DNA of 51,702 bases, from NCBI GenBank assembly GCA_028282095.1, contig JANQIP010000051.1, forward strand, positions 1 through 51,702, written 5' to 3'. This DNA is from Xanthobacteraceae bacterium (GTDB lineage Bacteria > Pseudomonadota > Alphaproteobacteria > Rhizobiales > Xanthobacteraceae). Made by a program: the position numbers and the translations under genes. Of this stretch, positions 24,322 to 34,217 are shown piece after piece. The notes under the pieces were generated by a model that worked only from the letters and a program-made list of their open reading frames with translations, ran no database searches and was not told where the DNA came from. Position 1 is the stretch's first letter. Each line of letters begins with the position of its first letter.

Positions 24322-25379
24322 CGCTCGCCTCCCTCGCGCGAGGAGGCGCCAAGCGCGCGCGGCCGCGCCGGTCGCCAGTTGCCGAGCCGGTCGGCCAGAC
24401 GGCGGATCGGGCGGGTCCAGCCGGTGATCCGTTCGCGGCCGACCAGGACGATAAGGACGAGGATGAGGCCGATCCAGAACTGCCAATATTGGGGGGTGAT
24501 GTCGGCCATCCAATCATGGGCGAAGCGGAAGATCACTGCGCCGATCAGGCCGCCATAGAGATAGCCGGCGCCGCCAATGATCAGCACCAGCAGCACGTCG
24601 GCGGAGCGCTCGAAGGCAAGCCCTTCGAGCGAGGCGAAGGCCGTGGTCTGGGTGAGAAGGGCACCGGCGACGCCGGCATAACCGGCAGCGATGGTGTAGA
24701 TCGCGACCAGCCGCCGGTTGACGGGAATGCCGACCGCGGCGGCGCGCAGCGAATTGTCCTTGATGGCGAGCAGCGACAGGCCGAAAGGCGAGCGTACGAT
24801 CCGCCGGGCGATGACGAACAGAACGAACAGCACGATCAGGCTATAGACATAGGCGGTGTGGCCGTAGAGGTCGAAATCGAACCGGCCGAGCACCGGGCCG
24901 ATCTCGATGCCCTGCATTCCGTCGGCGCCCCCGGTGAGGTCGGAGAAACGGTTGGCGAGCTCGCGCAGCAGCAAGGCAACGCCAAGCGTCACCATGAGCC
25001 GGGTGAGGTCGGTGCCGCGCAGCACCAGGAAGCTCGTGAAGAATCCAAGCACCGCAGAGGCAAGCCCGGCCACGATCAGCGCCAGCACCGGTTCGACGAT
25101 CAGGCCGTGCTTGGCGAGCAGCCCTGCGGCATAGGCGCCGAAACCGAAAAATGCGGCATGGCCGAGCGAGATGATGCCGGCAAAGCCGAGAATGAGGTCG
25201 AGCGAGAGCGCAAACAGCGCCCAGATCACGATCTCGGTGAGGATCAGATGGCGATCGGGGAGGACGAAAATGGTGGCGAATGCGACCAGCCAGAAAGCGA
25301 TCTCCGGCACCGTCCACCGCGCCCGCGCGGTGAGCAGCCCGGCGATTTCGGTTGAATGGGAGCGGGTCGCCTTCAGCAC
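24318..25379 (-). CDS. livM: Branched-chain amino acid-type ABC transporter permease LivM
   Basis: A 353-aa inner-membrane permease with 8-10 hydrophobic helices and the family motif ALSLDLILGFAGIISLGHAAFFGFGAYAAG. The C-terminal region keeps the ATPase-docking segment around LAFERSADVLLVLIIGGAG. It lies 13 bp after livH and is coupled to livG. Confidence 0.9.
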   Translation of the reverse strand: MLKATRSHSTEIAGLLTARARWTVPEIAFWLVAFATIFVLPDRHLILTEIVIWALFALSLDLILGFAGIISLGHAAFFGFGAYAAGLLAKHGLIVEPVLALIVAGLASAVLGFFTSFLVLRGTDLTRLMVTLGVALLLRELANRFSDLTGGADGMQGIEIGPVLGRFDFDLYGHTAYVYSLIVLFVLFVIARRIVRSPFGLSLLAIKDNSLRAAAVGIPVNRRLVAIYTIAAGYAGVAGALLTQTTAFASLEGLAFERSADVLLVLIIGGAGYLYGGLIGAVIFRFAHDWMADITPQYWQFWIGLILVLIVLVGRERITGWTRPIRRLADRLGNWRPARPRALGASSREGGER

Positions 25380-25392
25380 GACGCTTGCTCCA

Positions 25393-26253
25393 TCACCGAG
25401 GGCGGCTCGGCGCGAACAGACCCTGCGGACGCAGGATCAGCACGACGATCATGACGGTGTAGATGACGAAGGCCCCGAGTTTCGGCATGTAGTACTTGCC
25501 GGCGACATCGGCGATGCCAAGCAGGATCGAGGCCATGAAGGGGGCGGTGATGCTCGAAGTGCCGCCTATGGTGACCACGATCAGGAAGTAGATCATGTAT
25601 TTGAGCGGAAAGGTCGGATCGAGCCCGAGAATTTCCGCGCCAAGCGCGCCGCCCAGCCCGGCTAACCCCGAACCGATCGCAAACGTGCCGGCAAACACCG
25701 CACCGACATTGATGCCAAGCCCGCGGGCCACGCGCTGATCGTCGACCGCGGCGCGCAACTGGCTGCCCAATCGCGATCGCATCAGCGCGAGCTGAAGCAG
25801 CAGCGTGATCACGCCGCAGATCGCGATGATCATCAGCCGGTATTTGCTCATCCCGATTCCGGCGACCTGGATCTGCCCCTGAAGCGAAGCGGGAATCGTG
25901 ATGAACTGCTGGGTTGAGCCCACGGTATAGTTGACCGCGGCGACCGCCATGAACACGAGGCCGATCGTGAACAGCACCTGATCGAGCGGGCTCTTGTTGT
26001 AGACATGAACGTAGAGCGTGCGCTCGAGCAGCGCTCCGATCGCGGCCGCGGAGAAAAACGCGGCGACGAGACCGAGCGCGAACGGCATCCCCATGTGGTT
26101 GACGAGATAAAGGGCGATGTAACCGCCCGCCATGGCGAAGGCGCCATGGGCGAGATTGATGAAGTTCATCAATCCCAGCGTCACCGAGAGGCCGCAGGCA
26201 AGCACGAACAGGAGCATGCCATAGGCGATGCCGTCGAACAGAATCGTAAGCAT
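25393..26253 (-). CDS. livH: Branched-chain amino acid-type ABC transporter permease LivH
   Basis: A 286-aa permease, mostly hydrophobic, with the LivH signature LGLMNFINLAHGAFAMAGGYIAL near residue 30 and GAEILGLDPTFPLKYMIYF near residue 205. It pairs with LivM. The region upstream to the substrate-binding protein gene carries the paralogue relic at 26319-26465 rather than a gene. Confidence 0.9.
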   Translation of the reverse strand: MLTILFDGIAYGMLLFVLACGLSVTLGLMNFINLAHGAFAMAGGYIALYLVNHMGMPFALGLVAAFFSAAAIGALLERTLYVHVYNKSPLDQVLFTIGLVFMAVAAVNYTVGSTQQFITIPASLQGQIQVAGIGMSKYRLMIIAICGVITLLLQLALMRSRLGSQLRAAVDDQRVARGLGINVGAVFAGTFAIGSGLAGLGGALGAEILGLDPTFPLKYMIYFLIVVTIGGTSSITAPFMASILLGIADVAGKYYMPKLGAFVIYTVMIVVLILRPQGLFAPSRPR

Positions 26254-26318
26254 GATCGACGCCTATGTCCTGAACACCGCGTAGTGCGGCTCTCCGCCGC
26301 GACACCTTGCCCGCTCGA

Positions 26319-26465
26319 TCATTGGACTGTCTTCGCTGCTTTGCCGGGGTCCTTCACCGCTTCGAAGGTCGAGAACTCGACATTGTCGAACTCGCCACCC
26401 TTCTTCTCGACGCGCCGGACATAGATATTGTGCACGACGTCGCCGGTTTCCGGATCGATCGACCG
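26319..26465 (-). pseudogene. C-terminal relic of a second substrate-binding protein
   Basis: The minus strand encodes SIDPETGDVVHNIYVRRVEK and continues to GKAAKTVQ and a TGA stop at 26319. By hand alignment 33 of its 47 residues match the last 47 residues of the intact substrate-binding protein just upstream. No start codon or upstream domain remains, so this is the tail of a lost paralogous gene or an old partial duplication. The divergence shows it is not recent. Confidence 0.8.
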
Positions 26466-26509
26466 GGCGGCGTGCGGCCGGACACCCACGCGCCGCTCCG
26501 ATTGCGCGA

Positions 26510-27691
26510 TCACTTTGCTTTCTTCGCCTCCTTGGCCGGGTCCTTGACCGCTTCGAAGGTCTCGAACTCGACATTGTAGAGCTCGCCGTCCTTCTTCTCG
26601 ACGCGCCGGATATAGATGTTCTGAATGATGTCGCGCGTCTCCGGGTCGATCGAGATCGGACCGCGCGGGCTCTCCCACGCCATGCCCTTCATCGCGGCAA
26701 GGAGCTTCTGGCTGTCCGTGTCGCCGCCGGTCTTCTTGAGCGCCTCATAGATGAGGTGCATGCCGTCATATCCGCCAACCGCCATGAAGTTCGGGCGCAT
26801 GCCGGGATTGGCTTTCTTGAAGGCTGCGACGAATGCCTTGTTCTTGGCCGACTGATGATAGGCGGAATAGAGATGGGCCGTCACCGTGCCGATGATCTGG
26901 TCGCCCATACTGTTGAGCTGATCGTCATCGGTCACGTCTCCGGGTCCGATCAGCTCGATGCCGGCCTGGTCGATACCGCGTTCGATGTATTGCTTGACGA
27001 AAGTGCCAGCCTGGCCAGACGGGACGAACACGAAGATGGCGTCCGGCTTGGCGTCGCGCGCGCGCTGGAGGAAGGGGGCGAAGTCCGGGCTTGCCAGTGG
27101 CGCCCGCAATTCCTCCATGACTTCACCGCCGCCTTTGGTGAAGGCTCCCTTGAACGACTTCTCCGCGTCGATGCCGGGTCCGTAATCGCTGACGATGCTG
27201 ACGACCTTCTTGACGCCGTTCTTCAGCGCCCACTCGGCGATGATGGACGAGGATTGCGGCAGTGTGAAGCTCGTGCGTACGACATAGGGCGAGCGCTCGG
27301 TAATGGACGAGGTTCCCGCGCAGGTCACCACCATCGGGATTTTTGCCTTGGTCGCGAGCGGCGCGACCGCGAACGCCGTCGGCGTCACGCTGAATCCGGC
27401 AAGCAGGTTGACCTTGTCGCGGACGATCAGCTCCTGGGCGAGCCGTTTGGAGGCATCGGCGACGGCCCCGTCGTCCTTGATGATGAGTTCGATCTTCTTG
27501 CCCGCGACGGTGTCGCCATGCTGGGCCTGGTAGAGTTTCATCCCGGCCAGCGCCTGGGTGCCGATGATCTGCAGCGGCCCTGTCAGCGCCAGCAGCACAC
27601 CAACCTTGACGGTGCCCTCGGCGAATACCGGTCCCGTGCCGAACGCGACGAGCGCGCCCGCGGCAATGCTCATCAAATATCGTCGGTTCAC
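26510..27691 (-). CDS. ABC transporter substrate-binding protein (LivJ/K family, probable aromatic-acid binder)
   Basis: A 393-aa periplasmic type I binding protein. Residues 1-24 are a signal peptide (MNRRYLMSIAAGALVAFGTG, cut near VFA/EG). The mature start VKVGVLLALTGPLQIIGTQAL, CAGTSSITERSPYVVRTSFT and AVGGYDGMHLIYEAL are typical of the family. It delivers ligand to LivHMGF. Its position directly after pcaHG suggests a hydroxybenzoate or protocatechuate-type ligand, by analogy with aromatic-acid HAAT transporters. The C-terminus is a Lys-rich tail. Confidence 0.88.
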   Translation of the reverse strand: MNRRYLMSIAAGALVAFGTGPVFAEGTVKVGVLLALTGPLQIIGTQALAGMKLYQAQHGDTVAGKKIELIIKDDGAVADASKRLAQELIVRDKVNLLAGFSVTPTAFAVAPLATKAKIPMVVTCAGTSSITERSPYVVRTSFTLPQSSSIIAEWALKNGVKKVVSIVSDYGPGIDAEKSFKGAFTKGGGEVMEELRAPLASPDFAPFLQRARDAKPDAIFVFVPSGQAGTFVKQYIERGIDQAGIELIGPGDVTDDDQLNSMGDQIIGTVTAHLYSAYHQSAKNKAFVAAFKKANPGMRPNFMAVGGYDGMHLIYEALKKTGGDTDSQKLLAAMKGMAWESPRGPISIDPETRDIIQNIYIRRVEKKDGELYNVEFETFEAVKDPAKEAKKAK

Positions 27692-27816
27692 TGCCTTCCT
27701 CCTTTAGTTTTCCGCCGCCGGCGGCTGGGTGCTGGCGGCGCTATTGTGCATTCTGAGCCCAAATCAATGCAGGGGAGCGACGGATCTTCGGTCCGCGATG
27801 GTTTTCGGCCTCTCCG

Positions 27817-28407
27817 TCAAATCTCGAAGAAGACCGTTTCGGCATCGCCCTGCATGCGAATATCGAAGGTGTAGACGATACGTCCCTCGCGTGCCGATTT
27901 GGCGGCAAGAAGCGTCGCGCGCCGCTCGGCCGGCACCAGCGCGAGGATCGCATCCTGCGCATTGGCCGCCTCGTCGGCGAAATAAACGCGGGTGTAGCTT
28001 TGCCGCAGCATTCCGCGCGCGAATACGGCCAGCAACACATGCGGCGCCTGCGGTTCGCCATCCGGGCCCGGCACGCGGCCCGGCTTGATCGTATCGAAAC
28101 CGTAGCGGCCGTCGGCATCGGTGGCGGTGCGGCCGAATCCGCGAAACGCCGTGTTCGGGCGCGGCCGCATGTCAGCGGGGCTGGCGTAACGGCCCTGCGC
28201 ATTGGCCTGCCAGATTTCGATCATGCAATCGTCGATCGGGGCGCCATCGCCGTCGAGCACGCGGCCCTCGATGCGGATGCGCTCGCCGGCGGCGTCGGGC
28301 GTGACGAGGTCGCTGCCGAACGTGTCCTTCCAGTCGTATTTCCGGTTGGGCGCGAGCCCGAAGGCGAAATACGGCCCCACCGTCTGCGAAGGCGTGATTG
28401 CCGCCAT
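27817..28407 (-). CDS. pcaG: Protocatechuate 3,4-dioxygenase alpha subunit
   Basis: A 196-aa alpha chain of the intradiol dioxygenase that cleaves protocatechuate to beta-carboxy-cis,cis-muconate. The start (TPSQTVGPYFAFGL), CMIEIWQANAQGRYASPAD and the C-terminal IVYTFDIRMQGDAETVFFE are characteristic. As expected for the alpha chain, iron ligands are not conserved as in the beta chain. Start 28407 is directly adjacent to the pcaH stop. Confidence 0.92.
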   Translation of the reverse strand: MAAITPSQTVGPYFAFGLAPNRKYDWKDTFGSDLVTPDAAGERIRIEGRVLDGDGAPIDDCMIEIWQANAQGRYASPADMRPRPNTAFRGFGRTATDADGRYGFDTIKPGRVPGPDGEPQAPHVLLAVFARGMLRQSYTRVYFADEAANAQDAILALVPAERRATLLAAKSAREGRIVYTFDIRMQGDAETVFFEI

Positions 28408-29106
28408 TCAGCGCTCCATCGGCGTCTGATTGCGCCCGCGCAGGACGATATCGAACCGGAAGGCGATTGCCCATCCGGGTATCGTGGCGTCAAGATCGAA
28501 GGCCGAGACCATCCGGTTGCGCGCCGCCTCGTCCGTGACTGAGTTGAAGATGGGGTCGAACGGAAATAGCGGGTCGCCGGGAAAGTACATCTGGGTCACG
28601 AGACGCGAGACAAAGGCGTGGCCGAACAGCGAGAAATGGATGTGCGACGGACGCCAGGCGTTGTGATGATTGCCCCAAGGGTATGCTCCCGGCCTGACCG
28701 TGATGAATTTGTAGGTGCCGTCCTGATCGGTCACCGTCCGGCCGGCGCCGGTGAAATTCGGATCGAGCGGCGCGGGATGCTGGTCGACAACGTGAACATA
28801 GCGCCCGCACGCATTGGCCTGCCAGATTTCGACGAGCGTATGGGGAACCGGACGCGCGTCCTCATCGAGCACGCGTCCATGTACGATGATGCGCTCGCCG
28901 ATCGGCTCGCCCTGGTGCTGCCGCGTGAGATCCTCATCGCCCGGCTGCGCCGCGTCGTGGCCAAATACGGGTCCGGTCAGCTCGCTCAATGTATGGGGGA
29001 TGGTGACGAGCGGCTTTGTCGGTGCCCGTTTCACAGTGCTCTTGTAATCAGGATAGAGCCGCGACGGGAAAGCCCGGAGGCTTCCCGTCGGAAAGAAAAA
29101 CGTCAT
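28408..29106 (-). CDS. pcaH: Protocatechuate 3,4-dioxygenase beta subunit
   Basis: A 232-aa catalytic chain of protocatechuate 3,4-dioxygenase. The non-haem Fe(III) ligands fit Y103 (CGRYVH), Y142 (PGAYPW), H155 and H157 (PSHIHF). The N-terminal extension RLYPDYKSTVKRAP is typical. It is followed without gap by pcaG. The 112-bp gap upstream to pcaF is AT-richer than its surroundings and may carry a promoter, but I cannot place boxes confidently. Confidence 0.93.
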   Translation of the reverse strand: MTFFFPTGSLRAFPSRLYPDYKSTVKRAPTKPLVTIPHTLSELTGPVFGHDAAQPGDEDLTRQHQGEPIGERIIVHGRVLDEDARPVPHTLVEIWQANACGRYVHVVDQHPAPLDPNFTGAGRTVTDQDGTYKFITVRPGAYPWGNHHNAWRPSHIHFSLFGHAFVSRLVTQMYFPGDPLFPFDPIFNSVTDEAARNRMVSAFDLDATIPGWAIAFRFDIVLRGRNQTPMER

Positions 29107-29218
29107 CGCGCTCCCTGGGCGTTTGTTTCATTATGAATTTTTGTTCGAAGCTTAACCTAACTCTATGGTTTGTGTCAGCCCTTGCTGTCGGAGTTACGTG
29201 CAAAATAACTCGACACTT

Positions 29219-30427
<1,209 letters not shown>

Positions 30428-30475
30428 GGGGGCTTCCTTGAGTTTTCTTCGAACGAGGTTTCGGTAGGCGGGGCT

Positions 30476-30596
30476 GGTGTTCCTTACCTGACGGTCCGAT
30501 CCCGGACCGCCAGGTAAGGAACACTAGCTAATCCGGTGCTTTGTGATGCGGCACCAACACGATGAGACGGGCTCAAGCGTTGGTGCCGCATCACTA
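30476..30596 (-). repeat. Family B two-hairpin repeat (copy 6, inverted)
   Basis: Flanks are CTGG on the left and CTAG on the right. Hairpin 2 has matched arms CCTTACCTG and CAGGTAAGG. A family A element follows immediately (CTAGAGCATAATCCCG). Confidence 0.9.
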
Positions 30597-30690
30597 GAGC
30601 ATAATCCCGCAAAGCTGGCTGACGAGATCATGCGACAAAACAAAGAGAAAGAGAGCGCGATCGATTCAACCTAAAGCAATCGCGCTCTAT
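30595..30690 (+). repeat. Family A repeat
   Basis: Bounded by CTAGAGC at the left and GCTCTATG at the right, so the ends are inverted repeats (AGAGC/GCTCT). The inner hairpin is eroded. The right end overlaps the ugd stop codon (TAG on the minus strand, 30687-30689). Confidence 0.85.
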
Positions 30691-32060
30691 GGCGCAAGCG
30701 ACGGGGCCCCGGTCGCGGCGGCGGGAGACGCTGACGAGTCCGACCGAGGCTGCGTCGTACCGACGCCGACGCTCAGATGGACGAAGCCGTGGCGGGTCAT
30801 GTCCTCGGGGCGATAGATCTTGCGCAGGTCGATCACGACCGGCTGCGCCATTGACCGGCGCAGGCGTTCGAGGTCGAGCGCGCGGAACTGGTCCCACTCG
30901 GTCACGATCACGAGCGCGTCGGCTTTCTCCGCGCAGTCATAGGGACCCTCGGCATATTCGACATCAGTCAGTGTTTTCTTCGCCTGCTCCATGCCCGCGG
31001 GATCATAGGCGCGAACCTTTGCGCCCATGTCCTGGAGCGCCGTGATCAGCGCGATCGACGGCGCTTCGCGCATGTCATCGGTGTTGGGCTTGAAGGTAAG
31101 GCCGAGCACGGCGATCAGCTTGCCACGGACGGCGCCGCCGAGTGCGGTTGAAACCTTGCGCGCCATCGCCCGCTGGCGCACGTCGTTCACTGCCACCACC
31201 GTCTCGACGATGCGCAGGGCCGAATCATGGTCCTGCGCCGTCTTGATCAGCGCACGCGTGTCCTTCGGAAAGCAGGAGCCGCCGAAGCCGGGCCCGGCAT
31301 GCAGGAACTTGGTGCCGATGCGGTTGTCGAGCCCGATGCCGCGCGCCACGTCCTTGACGTCGACCCCGACCTTTTCGCACAGGTCGGCAATCTCGTTGAT
31401 GAAGGTGATCTTGGTCGCGAGGAAGGCGTTGGCGGCGTATTTGATCAGCTCGGCCCCGCGCCGGCTGGTATGGAGGATTGGCGGCGCGTTGAGATAGAGC
31501 GGGCGATAGAGTTCGGTCATCAATTCGCGCGCCCGCGCATCGTCACTGCCGATCACGATGCGGTCAGGATGCTTGAAGTCCCGGATCGCCGCTCCCTCGC
31601 GCAGGAATTCGGGATTGGATACCACCACGACATCGGCATTCGGGCACATCTGGCGGATGATGCGCTCGACCTCGTCGCCGGTGCCGACCGGGACCGTCGA
31701 TTTGGTGACCACGGCCGTGAAGCCGGATAACGCACCGGCGATGTCGCGGGCGGCAGCGTAGACATAATTGAGGTCGGCGTGGCCGTCGCCGCGGCGCGAC
31801 GGCGTGCCGACCGCGATCATCACGACATCGGCATCCCGCACGCTGGAGGCGATCTCGGTCGTGAAGACAAGCCGCTCGGCGCGGAGATTGGCGGCGACCA
31901 TCTCGGCAAGGCCGGGCTCATAGATCGGGATGATGCCCTCGCGCAGCGCGTCGATCCGTCCGGCGTCGGTGTCGACGCAGGTGACGAAATGCCCGAATTC
32001 GGCAAAGCAAGCTCCGGAAACAAGGCCGACATAGCCGGCACCTATCATTGCAACGCGCAT
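30687..32060 (-). CDS. ugd: UDP-glucose 6-dehydrogenase
   Basis: A 457-aa enzyme oxidising UDP-glucose to UDP-glucuronate for polysaccharide or LPS synthesis. N-terminal NAD site MRVAMIGAGYVGLVSG, the active-site segment GPGFGGSCFPKDT with catalytic C263, and the UDP-binding C-terminal GLTFKPNTDDMREAPS are present. ATG 32060 begins exactly at the Rossmann strand; the upstream extension to 32243 is repeat-derived. The last about 25 residues are a Ser/Ala/Pro-rich tail ending in a stop supplied by a family A repeat. Confidence 0.92.
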   Translation of the reverse strand: MRVAMIGAGYVGLVSGACFAEFGHFVTCVDTDAGRIDALREGIIPIYEPGLAEMVAANLRAERLVFTTEIASSVRDADVVMIAVGTPSRRGDGHADLNYVYAAARDIAGALSGFTAVVTKSTVPVGTGDEVERIIRQMCPNADVVVVSNPEFLREGAAIRDFKHPDRIVIGSDDARARELMTELYRPLYLNAPPILHTSRRGAELIKYAANAFLATKITFINEIADLCEKVGVDVKDVARGIGLDNRIGTKFLHAGPGFGGSCFPKDTRALIKTAQDHDSALRIVETVVAVNDVRQRAMARKVSTALGGAVRGKLIAVLGLTFKPNTDDMREAPSIALITALQDMGAKVRAYDPAGMEQAKKTLTDVEYAEGPYDCAEKADALVIVTEWDQFRALDLERLRRSMAQPVVIDLRKIYRPEDMTRHGFVHLSVGVGTTQPRSDSSASPAAATGAPSLAP

Positions 32061-32140
32061 GACGGTGTGCTCCGCAGGTCCAAGCGAAAAACTCGAGATG
32101 GTTCTTAATCCGCCGAAGAGGCGGTGCACAACCTGTACCC

Positions 32141-32252
32141 TAGTGTTTCCTTCTCTGACGGTCCGACCCCGGACCGTCAGAGAAGGAACACTAGCTAGTC
32201 CGATGCTTTGTGATGCGGCACCAACACGATGAGACCAGCCCAAGCGTTGGTG
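32141..32252 (-). repeat. Family B repeat (copy 7), hairpin 1 truncated
   Basis: Left flank CTAG. Hairpin 2 has matched arms CCTTCTCTG and CAGAGAAGG. Hairpin 1 breaks after GCGTTGGTG, where the CCGCATCAC arm is replaced by family A sequence. Confidence 0.88.
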
Positions 32253-32339
32253 GTTGAATCGATCGCGCGCTCTTTCTCTTTATTTTGCGCATGATCTTGT
32301 CCGAAAAGTCAGCCGACTCGTCGGGATCATGTTCTAGCC
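32252..32339 (-). repeat. Family A repeat (inverted), fused to the broken family B copy
   Basis: Contains GTTGAATCGATCGCGCGCTC, CTCTTTATTTTGCGCATGAT and GGGATCATGTTCTAG. The remainder of the gene-free stretch, 32340-32654, shows no gene or signal I can support. Confidence 0.8.
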
Positions 32340-32654
32340 TCTGTCCGACAAGCTGCGCACGCTCAAGTTTTGCCCGAGCGGAGCGGGCCGGCGGTCGCAA
32401 GCGGAACCCGTCGTGAACGCATTCCTAAGGCCGAGCGATTTCGTCGAACAATTGCAGAACATACGCCGCTCTCGGCGCGTTCATGTGTCAGGGCAGCATG
32501 ACCATCGCGTAAAACCGAGCAGCAGTGTCAGCAATCATGGATTGCGGATCGTCGGACCGTTTCCGGGTCTGGTCGATCGTCGGTCGCGGATTTCAAGTCC
32601 CTTTTGTGCTGGCCGTCCACCATGGCGCCGCCCCGTGATCAGTACCGGTCGGGG

Positions 32655-34091
32655 TCACGACGACGTCTCGGGCTTCATCTGGATCGCCTTGTATTCGAGA
32701 TATTCCTCGAGGCCGGCAACACCGAGCTCGCGTCCGCGGCCCGATTGCTTGAAGCCGCCGAACGGGGCGAGAAAGTTGAACGGCGCCCCGTTGATATCGA
32801 CCTGGCCGGTCCGCAATCGCCGTGCCACGCGGAGCGCGTGCTCGGGATCGGCCGACCATACACCGCCGCCGAGCCCATAGATCGATTCGTTGGCGATGCG
32901 GATCGCGTCCTCCTCGGTATCAAAGGGGATGATCGCCAGCACCGGGCCGAAAATCTCCTCCTGCGCAATGGTCGAATGCGGGTCGACCCGGCCGAACACC
33001 GTCGGCTTGACGTAGTAGCCTTGGTCGAAGCCCTCGGGCGCCTCCGGCCCGCCGGTCAAGAGCTCCGCGCCCTCCTCGATCCCCTTGCGGATGTAATCGC
33101 GCACACGCTCGCGCTGGACCGCCGAGGTGAGCGGGCCGAGCTTGGTGCTGTCATCGAGCGGATCGCCGAGGGTGAAGCCGGCCGCCGTCTCCGCCGCGAG
33201 TTTCGCTGCGTCCTGATAGCGGCTCTCCGGGACCAGCATGCGGGTATGCGCGCTGCAGGTCTGCCCCGAATTGAGAAAGCAGGCACTGACCGTGCCCTTC
33301 ACCGCGGCAGCGAGGTCCGCGTCGTCGAGCACGATCGATGCGGACTTCCCGCCGAGTTCGAGGGCGACATGCTTGACGCTTTGCGCGGCGAGCTCGGCGA
33401 CGCGTTTGCCCGCCCGCGTCGAGCCGGTGAACGAGATCATGTCGACGTCGGGGTGCGTCGCCATGGCCTCGCCGACCACCGGGCCGTAGCCGCTCACGAG
33501 GTTGAACACGCCGGGCGGAAGGCCGGCGGCATGGATCACATCGGCGAGCACGAAGGCGTTGAGCGGGGCAACTTCCGAAGGTTTGAGCACCACCGTGCAG
33601 CCGGCGGCAAGCGCGGGCGCGACCTTCGCCGCAATCTGGTGGAGCGGATAGTTCCACGGCGTGATCGCGCCGACGACGCCGACCGGCTCGCGCACGATCA
33701 GCGAGCCGTTGGCCCTGCTCTCGAAGACGAACTCGCCGGCCATTTTTGCATACATGGCGAACAAGAACACCGGCGAGCCGGCCTGTATGCGGGTCGCAAG
33801 CTTGAGCGGCATGCCGACTTCGCCGGCGATGATCTTGCCGATCTCGTCGGCGCGCGCCTTCAGCCCTTCGTGGATTTTTCTCAGGAACGAACCGCGCTCG
33901 GCCGGCGGCGTCGCCATCCAGCCCGGGAAGGCGATGCGCGCGGCCCGCACGGCGAGATCGAGATCGCGGCTCGTGCCCTCCGGGACCCGGCCGATAACCC
34001 GTTCGGTCGAGGCGCTAAGCACGTCGATCGTGTCCTTGCCGTCGGGCGCAACCCATTCCCCGTTGATGTAGAGCATCGTTCGGTCGAGCAC
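32655..34091 (-). CDS. NAD(P)-dependent aldehyde dehydrogenase
   Basis: A 478-aa member of the ALDH superfamily. Catalytic C279 (NSGQTCSA), general base E245 (ALELGGKS), N147 (TPWNYP) and the cofactor loop FTGSTRAG 221-228 are present. The C-terminal [15 protein letters not shown] is normal. The substrate is not evident; close relatives act on diverse aliphatic, aromatic or betaine-type aldehydes. It is apparently monocistronic between repeats and pncB. Confidence 0.88.
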   Translation of the reverse strand: MLDRTMLYINGEWVAPDGKDTIDVLSASTERVIGRVPEGTSRDLDLAVRAARIAFPGWMATPPAERGSFLRKIHEGLKARADEIGKIIAGEVGMPLKLATRIQAGSPVFLFAMYAKMAGEFVFESRANGSLIVREPVGVVGAITPWNYPLHQIAAKVAPALAAGCTVVLKPSEVAPLNAFVLADVIHAAGLPPGVFNLVSGYGPVVGEAMATHPDVDMISFTGSTRAGKRVAELAAQSVKHVALELGGKSASIVLDDADLAAAVKGTVSACFLNSGQTCSAHTRMLVPESRYQDAAKLAAETAAGFTLGDPLDDSTKLGPLTSAVQRERVRDYIRKGIEEGAELLTGGPEAPEGFDQGYYVKPTVFGRVDPHSTIAQEEIFGPVLAIIPFDTEEDAIRIANESIYGLGGGVWSADPEHALRVARRLRTGQVDINGAPFNFLAPFGGFKQSGRGRELGVAGLEEYLEYKAIQMKPETSS

Positions 34092-34217
34092 GGTCGGACC
34101 TCCTGCTGTAAATGGGCTTGGTAGAACGCCGCTTCGGTTTGCTATCGCGACCGTACCCTATGTTGCCTTGATCCGCAGGGCGATGTGAGGGCGAACAATC
34201 GGCCCGCCATGCGCGTC

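Noticed and set aside
32413..32880. A 155-codon plus-strand frame overlapping the aldehyde dehydrogenase 3' end
   Set aside because: It runs into the antisense of a clear ALDH C-terminus and shows no conserved feature.
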